Positions 35,626-49,490 of a stretch of DNA of 64,000 nt are shown one piece after another (position 1 is the first letter of the stretch; every line of letters starts with the position of its first letter). Made by a program: the position numbers and the translations under genes. This DNA is from Chrysoperla carnea (lineage: Eukaryota; Arthropoda; Insecta; Neuroptera; Chrysopidae), in contig NC_058339.1 in NCBI RefSeq assembly GCF_905475395.1, positions 38,015,172-38,079,171 on the forward strand, in the 5' to 3' direction. The notes beneath the pieces were generated by a model that was given only the letters and a program-made list of their open reading frames with translations, was not told where the DNA came from and did not search any database.

Positions 35626-37854
35626 TAAGTAAAAATTCAAACATTTTTATGTAGAAAGATTTTTGTTTCTTTTTTCGATTACTATACACAGAATTCGTAA
35701 CGGATCAAAGCGAATTAGTTGATCATTTAATTCATCGGTTATTTTGAAAAAAAAAAAAACAACTTTGTTTCTAACGAGAAGTTCCGGTTTTTTAATATCC
35801 AACCAATTTTTTTTTAATTTACCAGTTTTATTTACTAATATTTTACTAAGAATATTTAGTTTATTTATTATACCTATTTCGTCTTTAAACCTTTTTTTGC
35901 AGGTAAAAATGTAAACCTTTAAAAAGCAAAGAAATATTAAAGGGATATAGACAGGTTACACTAAGCGTGAGATGAATAAGATATGGAGAGTCGGAGCTGG
36001 TACCACTTGCTACCACCTATAAAGCCGCATATATATTTGTGTACTTATCTCTTAAGTTATTTTGATTGGCAAATAAAAGAATCTTTTAGATATATTAGTT
36101 GTTTATTTTTTTCATTTAAAAAGCCCTCCAAAATCCAAAATATGCCATTGAATGTGGATCTTAAAATTGAATATGCCGAAACGATTGAACATATTTTCAA
36201 TTTTCACTTCACACTGAAGGGTAACTTTTTTTAGACTCGCTCCCGTAGATGATACCAAATAGAAAAACAATGTAAACTATAAGGATATGTGAAGTGTTAT
36301 TCTACCTCTTGCCAATTTCGAGAACGAGTTTAAATAAGCTACTTCCGGTTCGAATTAGAATTTGGAATGTGTCCAATCGATTCAGCATTCAGTTGCGGAT
36401 GGTTTAAACACCCGTTATATCAACATGTGTTTGAAAAAGACTCATCGATTTTTTTCATTCTAAAACCGAAGAGGTGTGTTTTAGAAGTTTAAAAAGAACA
36501 AAGAAAGCACTTCTAGAAAGTCCTTCTGTGTTTTCAAGTATTTTCATCACAATCAAATTTTAGTATCCGAGTATATCACTTTGTGTTTTTATATCGTGAT
36601 CTTAATATTTCATATTTATAATTATTTTATTTCTTAGAAAAAATATCTTTTGAAGTTAGGATAGACAAAAAAATTACAAACGTGACATATTTAAACTAAA
36701 GGAATTTACGTATATACGTAAATTAAAAAGTAAATTCACTGTAAATCTGATTGTAGCTTTTTAATACACTTGTTACAGATTGATAAGAAATTTCTTATCT
36801 TCTTATTTTGACTAATGAGTTTTACAGGCGCTATACCTTACATCACATGAAACTAATCAACTTACTTATTTGAAATCTACCCAAAAGAAATTTTAAATCG
36901 ATAATAAAATTCTTGGAGACAAATATTTTAATTAAAAGTTTTTCGTGGTATGTTCGCGGTTTTCCGGATTTACGATTGCGGTTGTCCTTGTAGTATGGTG
37001 TTTGTCTAGTAAACTATAATAATTTCTTATTTGGAGTTCTCCGACAATTCATCATGTAAGAAAAATCGATAATGACGAAACTTCGACTCAAATTATTAGG
37101 ATCTGCAAAAGTCTATAAAGAATCAGGAATAGAATGTTTGGACCAAAACTTTAAACCCGTTCGCTTTGACAGAATAAAGCCCCTTCATGTAAACCTTGGG
37201 CGATCTGCATCGCCTATGAACTCGATAGATTCTTGTAGCAGAATTTTCTTTTAAAATATAGCCTGTCATCACTAAAAAAACATATTTTGTGGAAGAGACC
37301 TGCAACAAATAGTGAGCACGTAGAATTTAAAGACACTTTTGACCAGACAGTCCCCATATCGACGAAAGTATTCTTCAAAAAATGATAAGATCGAAAAAAT
37401 TAATGTTCGGTTAAATATTCTGGATTATATTCGATCCAAAAAACATGAAAATCGCGTTCATTTAATGATTTGGCAAACGGTTTACGAAAAATCCAGCCAG
37501 AAAAAATAGCCAGCCATTCATAAAAATGTCAAGCAATTTTGTGATATTTTGGCAATCTTACTTTAAAAAAACTAGCATTGCAATTGCTTTTTTGAATTTA
37601 TAACCCTTCTGTTTAATGTACAATTGGGGTAACGTTTATTCGCAAAGTAGCCTTGGGCGGCTTAATATTTACAATACGAAGAGCAATAAAATTAGGTCAT
37701 TTTACAACACCTGTTACCTTGTGAATTTTTTTTTATCAAACTTAAATATTTGTATCCGTTACAAATTAAAAATGAACTAATTTAAAATTTATATAACTAA
37801 AAATAAATGTTAAACAAGTGAAATAAACAAAATTTAAAAACCCCCCCAACAAAT
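35626..37854. other. No gene assigned
   Basis: Includes a perfect 20-bp palindrome at 36704-36723 and short open frames at 35983-36234 and 37072-37254 on + (83 and 60 codons) with no recognisable domain. The stretch 36950-37560 is slightly GC-richer and may be a decayed element. Confidence 0.4.
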
Positions 37855-38015
37855 GCGGTTTTTTCCTTGTACGCCTCTCCAAAGTGAACCAATTTTAAAG
37901 ATTACGCCTCGTTTTTAGTTATTTCGGATACGGAACCCTAAACTAAAAAAAATCAAAATCAGTTCACACGTTTGGAAGGTACGATGCCACAGACAGACAG
38001 ACAGATATGGGTGGC
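37855..38015 (+). repeat. Dispersed repeat R2, truncated copy
   Basis: gtacgcctctccaaagtgaa, atcaaaatcagttcacacgt and acgatgccacagacagacag in R2 order; the usual cttataac tail is replaced after acagatatggg. Confidence 0.55.
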
Positions 38016-38754
38016 TTCTGTTCATGCGTCTAATAAACGAAGAGGTAAAGCTTAACTATCTGCAAAGGTTATAAAAATTTGCACAGGGTACAAAAAATAT
38101 ACACAGGGTAAAACAAAAATATAGACATTTTTATCGTAACAAATATTGATTTTTTTTATATTTCGCTCTGCCTATACCAAGTATAAAATTGTTGAAGAAC
38201 TACACACACCAATTTTATGAATTCTTTTCTAAACACATTATCGAATCACTTTTACCCCCATAAGATACTCTGTATGTATGACCACACCCCTACACACATA
38301 ATATTTAGTGTCTGAAACGACAAACAACAACCCTCTATATGTGAAGAATTATTGTCTGGATTTTATATTATTTACAATCAAATTTAATTACATTAATTAC
38401 TGTCTCCAGAACAAATACAAAATAAACACAAAAAGATTCAAATATTTTTAAATTTGCATTTTTATCGAAAAATAATAATTTTAGAACTTAATTTCGTGGA
38501 ATTTTTGTTAAGCCTACAAAAATTTTCATCTGATCTGGAACCAGCATGTTGTTGAAAATTTTAAAAATTATTTTTATCATAAAATAAACATAAAGCCAAA
38601 TTTCAATAGTTTTTTCTTTTAACCTAACGTTATTTCGATAAGAGTTATAGCAACAAAGATAATTATTAATTTTAATTCGTAGATACTCTGTAAATACTGA
38701 ATTCTACAAAGTTAATGAAAACTAAGTGAAATACCCTGTTTAGAAAGTGTTGAA

Positions 38755-39480
38755 TGTCAGGCTGCTTCTAGAACTTTCTTCAAGAATCTTTCACAATATT
38801 ACTAATTGAAGATACCTACAAATTTTCAACTCTCTATCTTTTGTAGTTTTGGAGAACATGGACACCAAAGTTTTTTCCTAATTTGCGCCCTCGTGGGTAA
38901 GCCATGACATTTACGAAAAAATGTTTCAAGGAAAAGTTGTTTATTTTTTCAAAAATAACATTTTTTACTTTTAAAATTTTGTTGTATCTCTAATGGTTTA
39001 CAAGACCCAATTGACTTATGTTCTATGTTGATAATTTACGAACTCAAAGTCAGTTTTCAGCACGATATAATTTCAGCTTGATATCTCATTTCGACGGACA
39101 GGCGGGCGGACAAACGGAAATTAACTAATTAGATGATTTTATGAATATAAATATTATCGAAGATAATGAATGAGAACTCTAGGATATTTCGAAATAAATT
39201 TCGATGCAGTCCGCCACCAAATTAGCAAAGAGTAACATTCATAATCAGAGTAATCACGACTAGCTAATTCGTACCGATGATGACTACTTGGTAGTCGAAA
39301 TACGTATTTATAAAATACAAAAAACTGATCTAGGAAATTGGGGCAAATATCGAAATTTATTTCGATTTTATGAACGCCTATACCAAAATAATTTTATTTG
39401 TAGCATCAATATTTCTAAGCGTTACAAACTTGGGACTAAAATTAGAGCATATACCTGATACATATTTCTTATATACCAGA
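38755..39480 (+). repeat. Dispersed repeat R1, long interrupted copy
   Basis: Extends further 5' than the other copies (cttgaagatacctac-like region, ttttgtagttttggagaaca, ttgcgccctcgtgggtaagc) and continues to ggacaggcgggcggacaaac and tagatgattttatg at about 39145. About 210 bp of extra sequence follows before the 3' part resumes at 39370 (atgaacgcctataccaaaat, ctaagcgttacaaacttggg). The interruption looks like an insertion within the repeat. Confidence 0.6.
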
Positions 39481-39814
39481 TTATAAAAATTATCAAAGAA
39501 CGTTGTTTGTTTATCAAGGAACATTTTATTGTATTTTGACTTTTAATTATCTCTATAATTGTTAAAATAATAATTTTTCGTGTTCGAAAAAATTGGGCCA
39601 AATTGAGAACAAATCCACTTTTTCGACACAATTACAAAATTTCATCTAATGGAATCTTAAGATATTCGACGACTGTGAGCTACTAGCCATAATGCGCCCG
39701 TCTTCATAATAAAATACACAGAGTAGCGGGAAAGGAATAGGTAATAATGTACTGTTTCATAAAAGTTTGAGAACTAGAAAAAGTCAATTTATTATCATTG
39801 CTTAAATAAAACTT

Positions 39815-40020
39815 GTTAAGCGCGAGTCGGACTCATGTAAAAAGGTTCCGTGTGAATATCTGAATTCATTTTTTGCACTATTTATATATTCGTGATTGTG
39901 CCACTTAACTCTAACTGCATGTATGTACAAAATTTTAAACTTTTTTTCGTCCAATAGATTCCTAAAAAGCATGAAACTTGGTATACAAATGTTTTGAATA
40001 CTAAAACATCCCGGCACTAT
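39815..40020 (+). repeat. Dispersed repeat R3 fragment
   Basis: Starts ttaagcgcgagtcggactca and includes aaaggttccgtgtgaa and aaacttggtatacaaatgtt. Fragments with this start recur in insect genomes; family name not recalled. Confidence 0.45.
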
Positions 40021-41459
40021 TTAAAATCCATTTAGATAAGAAGCTAAGTTGGTCCTGATTTCAGCTGACTCATGGACAAATAATAGGACGGGTAAATTAA
40101 AGTAGGATTGATTTGTACAGTAAAAATAAGATGCAAAATCCTTGACCGTTGATTTTTATTTTTACAACTAAAATTTATTGAATTTTCAGAAACTAATTAA
40201 GTTTGTGGTGAAGTCATAAAAGTATCGGATCATTGAAAATATAGGTTAATGAAGATTTTTCATTTTTAATAATTAGAATTTTTAATAGTTTTGGCATTGG
40301 ATATTTGTATTTCCTTTTAAAAATAACAAATTTATTACTTCGACCCCTTTTTGATGAATGAACACAACAGTAACAAAACAGTCTCCAAACAAAAGTTAAT
40401 ACACCTAGGTATTTGTCTAATTGCAAAAGTTGTAGTCCCATCTACAAAATAAAGCCTTAAAATTCAAACTATGGATATTATTATTTTACTATCATTCGTT
40501 TGAAAGATTTTAGCAACCAATTTAAAATTTTATCATAAATGTCAATCATATTTACAAAAATAATGGCGAAGATAGAGGCAAGACATGAACTTTTATCAGT
40601 AAAATCAAAGAAATAAATAATGTCAAAAAAAACACTTGCTTAGAAAAATTGTTTCGAAACAAAACTTCAAAGATACATTATTTATAAAATGAAACGAAAA
40701 AAATGCCTCAAATCCAAAAAACACACATCATAAGCTCAGAATAGCTAGCTAGTATTTACTTAGTTAAGTAATAATTACTCAAAATGGTTAAACATCATAA
40801 AAATTTTGTTTATAACATAAACAAATATTTAAAATAATTTAAGCATATCTCATATCATAAAGAATCAATAAAATTTCAAGTTAAAAATATTATATTCAAA
40901 GTTAATATTTTCAAGGTTAAACTCAAGAGGGTTTGCTTACAATAGAAGTGATGAATACCTTATGGTTTTTATACAAAAATAAATAAAAAAAAATGCCTGC
41001 TGAGCATTTGTTGTTCATAAATCTAGGTTTACAATAAATTTTAGAAAGAGTTATAATTAACCTGATTATATTTAAAAAGAAAAAAAAAACTGCGATTGAA
41101 AACTGTGCCATAAGTCAGATAAACAAGATTCCATATAGAGCTGAGTAACATTTTATGACTAAATTAGGGCTGATTATTTTTGTCTGCTGAGGTTTTCCAC
41201 AAATGTAGATTGCAAAAAACAAAAAATGGCTAGTTAATGAGACTAATAACATTGAAATTTATTTAAAAAAACTGATGATTGAACTGAAAACGAATGATTC
41301 GTTTGGTATACACGGAAGATACAAAAATAAGTACATATGTTTCATATTCATATTTGTTATCTGTCCATGATAATGTGTGAGTAATGTCAGTTTACTATGG
41401 CATACTGCAAGTGAGGTTAGACCATGGACTATACACACAGAGACACGCTGTGTTCTTCT
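40021..41459. other. No gene seen upstream of the first actin
   Basis: AT-rich DNA with small open frames on - (40214-40441, 40923-41111) lacking signatures. The right end merges into the actin promoter region. Confidence 0.45.
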
Positions 41460-41610
41460 AATACACCAATCAGCGTTCAGTGTGCGTTTTATGCCCATAT
41501 ATGGTAACAGACCGTTGTTTTATGTTGTGCACATGGCAAATGAATACACTTTTTTCAAATGGTCGATTCTATTATATAAATTTATAGGGGTGTACATGTT
41601 GCTATGTAAC
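41460..41610 (+). promoter_or_regulatory. Actin upstream promoter A: CCAAT, CArG, TATA
   Basis: A CCAAT motif (about 41466) precedes a perfect CArG box CCATATATGG at 41495-41504, the binding site of SRF, followed by a TATA-like tatataaa at 41573-41580. Downstream, a good splice donor g|gtaagt at 41877/41878 ends a GC-richer candidate leader exon. The transcription start was not located. CArG control of actin genes is established in animals; use here is inferred. Confidence 0.55.
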
Positions 41611-42456
41611 AAAATAATTGTTATTTTTTATTAAAAAAAGGAATTTTTTATGAAAAATTGTAAATGTGACGATCAAAATCAGTCTGAAAATAAATTTTTA
41701 CAAATAATTATTCTTGATTTAAAAATAATAAAAAAATTTGAAAATTTTGTACCTACCATACCGGACGAGTTTATTTCATAGCGGCAGTTCTATACCACGG
41801 ATTCCACTCAAACCGGCCGGCTTATTTCATTCTCTAGTAAGTCTCTTGTGTCTCGTGACGTTCATATCACCTAAACGGTAAGTTTTAAACAATTTTTTTC
41901 TTTAATTGCATAATATCTTTAATTTTTAATTTGCTTTAATAAATTTGGTAGTTTTTTTTAATAAAATTAAATTTATTTAAAAAAAAAATATTTTTTTTAC
42001 TGCATGCTGACTGCATGCTGCGTTGAGAAAAAACGTTGAATCGTTATTTAAAGCAGGTTGTTTTAAATTATTATCAGGTGGTTGTTTTAAAACTGTCTTG
42101 GATGGATTCCAAATATAAAATGCATGTATTTCAATGTTAAAACATTTAACGTTAAATTAATTACTCCCACCGTTTAATTTTTTAAAGTTAATGAGCTTAT
42201 CAATAATTTTTTAATAGTAAAAAATTCTAATTATTCGGGTTAAAAATTGTGAATGATTCCATGTATGGTGGTAAAAAATATTTGATTTTTATTGAATGAC
42301 ACACCTAAAGAAGCGATTATGAATCGAAGTTCGATTCTCATGTTTCTCGTGTGGTGTGTTTTTATGATAAAATTGTAACGAGAATTAAAAGTACACAACA
42401 AAAGAGAGATGGGGAATTTTAAGAGAGATGTGCTTCGTCCGATGTGCATTGCAATA

Positions 42457-42581
42457 CCATATATGGTAATGTTTGTTGCTATTGGTTGTGCGCTGTGATA
42501 GCGCGGTTCTATCAGAGGGGGTACACGATAACTGATTGTCTTATATTGGACATTCACAACCGTTTGCCAGACATTCAGTTC
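42457..42581 (+). promoter_or_regulatory. Actin upstream promoter B: CArG, CCAAT, TATA/Inr
   Basis: A second perfect CArG box CCATATATGG at 42457-42466, followed by a reverse CCAAT (attgg, about 42480), a weak TATA (ttatattgg, 42541-42549) and an initiator TCAGTT at 42575-42580 about 33 bp later. A leader exon from about 42577 could end at the donor aaa|gtaagt (42677/42678). A degenerate CArG (CCATGTATGG) is at 42259-42268. The motif plus three bases, CCATATATGGTAA, is identical at both promoters. Confidence 0.55.
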
Positions 42582-43169
42582 TCAATCCTTTGTGATATTA
42601 GTCGTACTATTTCAAATATAGTTGTGTGTCGTTGGACATTTTTTAAATTTTTATATATTTAATTTTTTATACATAAAGTAAGTTTTTTAAATCAAGTTTT
42701 TGAAAAGAAATTTAAAGTGATTTTGTGATAATTTTTTTCGAATTTGTTTCTACCCACTTGGATTATCGTTTTAGTTTTTACTGTGAAAAATCTTTTTGAA
42801 AAAATAGTTGAAAATTATTTTGTGCAATTATAAAATTAAGGGTGTGGCTGAATTTAAAAAAAAAATTTCATTCAAGTTTTATTTTTTCTTTTTTTTTTGA
42901 ATCTTAAAAATGTGTAATGATTTTACGCAAACGATATAGTCGAGTGAAATTGGGTGGGGTCATTCAACCACTCAACGTATATTACATATTTGTTAATGTG
43001 CCAATAGTATAGACATTGAAGGTCAATGTTTTTTCTCATACCAGTGGATATTTTCAATTTTACTTTCATTTAAAATTTTTTTTTGACATTGATAACCCAA
43101 TTTTAAATTAAAATAATTTGTGTGAAATAGTGATTAATTTGTTGCGTTTTCTTTTTTTTGCAGTACTAA

Positions 43170-44306
<1,137 letters not shown>

Positions 44307-46825
44307 AAAGCAGGCGCGACTGAATCAACAAATACGTTTTTTTCATACCATTCCAAATCTACCAAGACGAGAGGCCCCCATGTCTACTTACGTCTGTTGT
44401 ATAATAGAGGCGGGCGAAAGCACTAGCCAAAGTATTACTATTATTACTATCTTAATTTGTAATAATTTATTCCCATTTTTGTGCTGACACTAAGACTACT
44501 ATTATTTAGATTTATTATATTAAAACAAAAAAATATTATGGGAAAAATCAATAAAAAAAAATGTAAAATATTTAATTTTTTTTTGTCATATTTTGTGTTT
44601 TTGCATCCTAATCATTCATTCCATATTTACATATTTAAATAATTAAAAAAAAACATCAAAATACAAAAAATTATAGCACACTTTTTTCACATTTAATAAT
44701 TTATTATTCATATAAATATGTATCTACTATTATAGGCTTTTAAATTTTCAAAAATAAAATTTAAAATTCCATAATTTCAAAATGTTTTTATTCTTTTATC
44801 TCGTTAATTTTCATTTTTACCGTCAATCTTTTCATATTTTTTTTTAAGTTTTGTTAGTCTGTTACTTTATTTAATAAAACAAAAATCTTATGTATTTTTT
44901 TATAGTAATTTATTTTGTATACTTTTAATATACATTTTATAGCATGTAAAATTTAAATTATCAGTTCAATTAAACTTGGAAAAAAATAATTCCCATGCAT
45001 TTTATTTTCGCTTTGACATTTTTTTCTTACAGTTTATTTTTTTAAGTTTAATTATTATACAACTTTAAAAATGTCAAAATAATTGCGATCACTTTCGAAT
45101 TGAATTTCGGGTTTACCAAACATTCTTTTTTGAAATTTAATTGCCTAGTAAATATTAGAATTAAGCTACCTACAAAGGTGTGACTAAATGGATCAAAGGT
45201 AAGATTCTTTAAACGGTGTTAAATTAATAAGACGAGATTATAGGTAAGTTTAAATTAAGTCAGTGCATAATTATATAATTGCCTGTAGAGAGATAAGTAG
45301 CATAAACCTGCACTAATCTAGGAAATGATCAAATCCGATATCAATGGAACTTGAAAAACGTTCAATATTTTCTTGGGTATACCTACACATTATTTTTTTG
45401 GATTATTTAATAAGTTTTTTCTCCCAGATACTAAGCTGTGTCTGTTAGAAAAAAAAGTAATCGAATAGATAGGGAACACATACGCCCTTATTAAAAAATA
45501 CCCCCGTAAATACTATTCCACTAAATCTTTTATCTATGTACTATTCAATCAGGATAAATTAGGTATACCATTACAATTACTACAGTTATTAGATTTCTAA
45601 AACAGGTTTTCTAGAAGAACTTGATAATTGCGGGCGTCCTACCTTGAATTTTGCTTGGTCATGGTGTTCAAGCAAAAGGTTATGTATATATTATTCATCA
45701 TATGAAATAAAAATAAAAAGTTTTGCTAAGAAGGTAGTCAGTCTGTTAATTTAATAGGGACGTTTTATTAAGTACTCACTAAAATATTAAATGATAATAG
45801 ATAAATTTTGATTAAAATCCAAATAATTTTTGTTTATCAAAAAATTAAATATGTGGCATATTTTTCTAGGCATTTATATTGCAATTAAAAACATAATTTT
45901 ATAGGCAATTTTAAAACAGTTATGTAGTATAAACTGCATATTTAGAGATAAGATAAGCATGATTCTATAGATAAATTAAGGTAGCCCATTATTAGTTTCG
46001 GATAAATGATTTTATGCTAATTATTTTTTTGAAGCTTTATATTAACGATGAAAGAGATTGCTATGGTGTAAATATTTAAATAATTATGTTTATAAGTAGG
46101 TACGAACGGCTTCCTACAGAGACAAAATTTAAAAAATTGTGTTTTTAAAACTCAACAATTAACACGTACCTTTCTTTATGAGGACATGAATTTTTTATTG
46201 TGGACTGGATAATAATATAATTTACGTTAAATATTAATTAAACTTAAACATTGAGAAATTTATTGAAAAATAATGAAGAATTTGTTAAATCTATGCGTGA
46301 GTAATAAAAAGCTTTAAAAATGTTTCTTATGGTTTTACAAGTGACGGGTGGTCTGTCTCAATAAACTGAAGAAGATCCATTGTCATTTCCATATCGGCTA
46401 AGAAAATAATACGTTAAAGCAATGCAAACAAAAAAGCAATTTCGTCTCCTTTAGACGAAACTTACAAAAATTTACCTATATTTGTTTCACTAGAAATAGT
46501 TTTAAACTTTTCTGTTTTTATTTTTTCATAGAAACGACATTCACCATCTTTACACTTGAGTTCCTAAAATAAGGACGTTAGGAAAGACGGGCGTACAAAC
46601 GTAATTAGGTGCGGTTTCAAAAATACTAATATATTTTCAATTTTGATGATGAATTATAAGTTGACAATATAAGACGAAAAGTAAGAATAAAACTTTTCAA
46701 TATCTGGAGTAATTTTCAAAATATCGAAAATTGGAAATTTTGTTTAATTATTTAGCTTTTGATATTTCGAAAACCAAGACAGATATTAAAAAATTTTATT
46801 CTTATTTTTCGTCTACATTCAACCC
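44307..46825. other. Actin 3'UTR then gene-free DNA
   Basis: The 3'UTR probably runs to about 44575 (AATAAA at 44550-44555, then a T-rich stretch). Beyond it is AT-rich intergenic DNA with no supported gene. Confidence 0.5.
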
Positions 46826-47050
46826 TTAATCTAAAATAGCCTTGGTGCTCGTATATTTTAGTATTTTTAGTCACTGTCGAATCTGGTCATCTTGTTTATA
46901 ATGCCAGGAACTCTGCTTTAATTGTTTCGAGATCCCCCTATTCGCCAGAGCAATTCATTCTGCCTCATCGAACACTTTCTGTCATAAGGAAAAAAGATCA
47001 TCCTTTCTGTCATAATCCGGTAAGATCACTCTTCAGTCCCATGAAGAATG
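46826..47050 (+). repeat. Dispersed repeat R9, copy 1
   Basis: About 205 bp (aacccttaatctaaaatagc ... tttcgagatccccctattcg ... ggtaagatcactcttcagtc) repeated at 49290-49490. A fragment with the same aacccttaatctaaaatagc lead recurs at 47194-47227. Confidence 0.75.
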
Positions 47051-47320
47051 GATATCTTTTGAGTCTTCAGTAATCAAAAAGCACCGTTCCTACGAGTATG
47101 TCTTTCTGAGTCTGCTCAATGAGCCACGTTAGCCTTGCGCCTTTGTACTTGGCTATAATTTATCTGCTATATTTTTCCATTTTCTATTATTTTTAACCCT
47201 TAATCTAAAATAGCCTTGGTGTTCGTAGGTACTACCTGAAGAATTAAGATTTATTTATAAATTTAGATATTCCCGAGCGTCCCATGAAATAAGATCTAAG
47301 CGTATGGCCGAACGCTCTAA

Positions 47321-47614
47321 CTAATTTTTTGGTGTTTTTTTTTTAGAATTTTTCGCATGTATTAAATTTCTGTTTGGTTGCAAACTCGTTTGGTTAGTGA
47401 TTTGCCCAGATGTTTTATAAACTGTGCCTTCTGGAGGCACTAGCATATGTGGCAACAAGTCACGGCGAACATGACTATATATAGAGTCCAGACCAATAGC
47501 TTTCTGATTCAGTAAATTATTGTATTGGAAATTTACAATAAAATTAATTATATACTGTAAAAAAAGGGTGTGTTCCAAAATTAACGCAGGGTTTGAATGT
47601 TGGCCCATATGCAT
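47321..47614 (-). other. Coding-like open frame, unknown
   Basis: 97 codons on -. The second half, from AIGLDSIYSHVRRDLLPHML on (then VPPEGTVYKTSGQ), has ordinary protein composition and a GC-richer base content. An aatcag acceptor precedes it on -, but I see no convincing donor. The first half (MHMGQHSNPALILEHTLF) may be chance. It could be one exon of a gene on - or a transposon relic. Not recognised. Confidence 0.25.
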
Positions 47615-49289
47615 GGTAAAGTATTGAAAATGAAAAAGTAAAAACAGCGTGATAGCTGACAGTATATTTTAATGAAGAACTCGACGAAAAAAGAACACGT
47701 TTTCACTGGTGGACCAGGTTTTAAAAATAATAAAGTTTAAACATCTATAGCTCGTTATTTTCGTATAAACTATGATTGAAGTAGTGATTAAGCTTTCATC
47801 AAATGTGAAAAAATAAATTAAAAAAATTTTTTGTTATAGATTTTTCCCAGTGAGGTTTTTGAAGTCTATGATTTCTGGCAAGTCTGCGACCACTCAAGCC
47901 TTGAGGGAGCACATTCAAATCTGTATCACTACTATTCAGCTACATATATGCAAAATAGTTAAGAAAAATTTGATGAAAAAAACTTCTACATCCTATCAAA
48001 ATTTTGAAATTTTACCTGTTATTCTATAAATTTTATCGGATATGCTATTCTATATACGTAACTTTATAAGTACTGCGAACTTAATGAATTAATTAAAAAA
48101 TTCAGTGCATTAGATTAACAGTTTCTGAGAATTCGACTAAAACTATATAAGAAAAATTGGATCCCGGTGATATCTTTCAATTAATAACTCAGAAGTTTGT
48201 CGTTTAATTGCAAAACCAATCAGATTTTCGTATCTTTGGATTATCTAGGGTAATGAAGACCCAAAATAATCAAAAATATTAATAAAAGAAAATACAAAAT
48301 CGCTTCCTGGCTTGATAATAAAAAAACTGAATTGACCTACAGCTAAAGATATTACATATACAGTTTTCGATTTCGTTTTCGGCGTGAATATAATTACTTT
48401 CTATCATAAAGTCAATATTAATAGCATAATTATATAATCAGTGATTATATTATAATAATAATAATAAGTAAGTTATAAATGTATAATCAATAAAAAATAA
48501 ATTCTTGCAGTTAAATGGTACATAATACCTATACCCATCATAAGTTGAATAAATTACTTTTTAAATTAAAAAATAATATTTTTTTTTTGCACTTTATATT
48601 TATAGTCCACTTATTTTAACCATCCGCCATGTTAAAAACTTTTAAGTAAAATTTAAATTTTTAATAATTTTTATTAAAATTAATAATTAATATACGATTG
48701 TCTGAATAAATTTGTAACTGCATATAAATTGGATAATTGTTAATATTCGTGATATTAATAAACACGTATTCTTAATTATTAACATTTAAAAAAATGTCGA
48801 TTTTTAATTAATAGTTTTGTTTTGCCAAACCATTTCACGCAAAATAATTAGCGATTTAAATGTTTTTAGTGAAAATTAGACCGTACAAAAATTTAGATCT
48901 AAGATAACCAAAAAAATTACCAAAATTGGCATAGTTTGGTGATAAAAACCAAAGAATCCTTAATATTATGTAGTCAAATTGTAATAATTATAGTCCAAAG
49001 TCTTTTCTAAAATTTCGTCCTTAAATCTACATAACTCATTTTTTGGATGTTCGATATTATTCGATTTTAAGAAATTCGGGTTGAAATAATAGTATTCAGA
49101 TTGAATTTTATTCAGAGGAAAAACCCTCAGGAACTTGTCTAAGATGTATAGACGGAGCTTTAATAATATACGGTACACCCACTTGTCAGTAAAACAATTT
49201 CTGAAACAAATAAACCTTTTTTATATTTTAATATATTAACATCTATCAATGGTTTGTACAGAGTGTCTCAAGCTTTATTATTAGCATAA
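47615..49289. other. No gene seen
   Basis: AT-rich, with an ATA triplet run (about 48452-48467). The 70-codon frame at 48966-49178 on - has no signature. Confidence 0.45.
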
Positions 49290-49490
49290 CTATTTTAGTA
49301 TTTTCAGTCACTGTCAAATCTAGTCATCTTGTTTATAATGCCAGGAACTCTACCTTAATTGTTTCGAGATCCCCCTATTCGCCAGAGCAATTGATTCTGC
49401 CTCATCGAACACATTCTGTCATAAAAAAAAAAAAGATTTATCATCCTTTCTGTCATGATCCGGTAAGATCACTTTTCAGTCCTATGAACG
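49290..49490 (+). repeat. Dispersed repeat R9, copy 2
   Basis: Matches 46857-47050 with scattered substitutions and a small insertion (aaaaaaaaaaagatttatca versus ggaaaaaagatca). Same orientation, 2.4 kb away. Confidence 0.75.

Noticed and set aside
36949-37560. Decayed transposase around the 60-codon frame at 37072
   Set aside because: Slightly GC-richer, but I could match no transposase motif and no terminal repeats.
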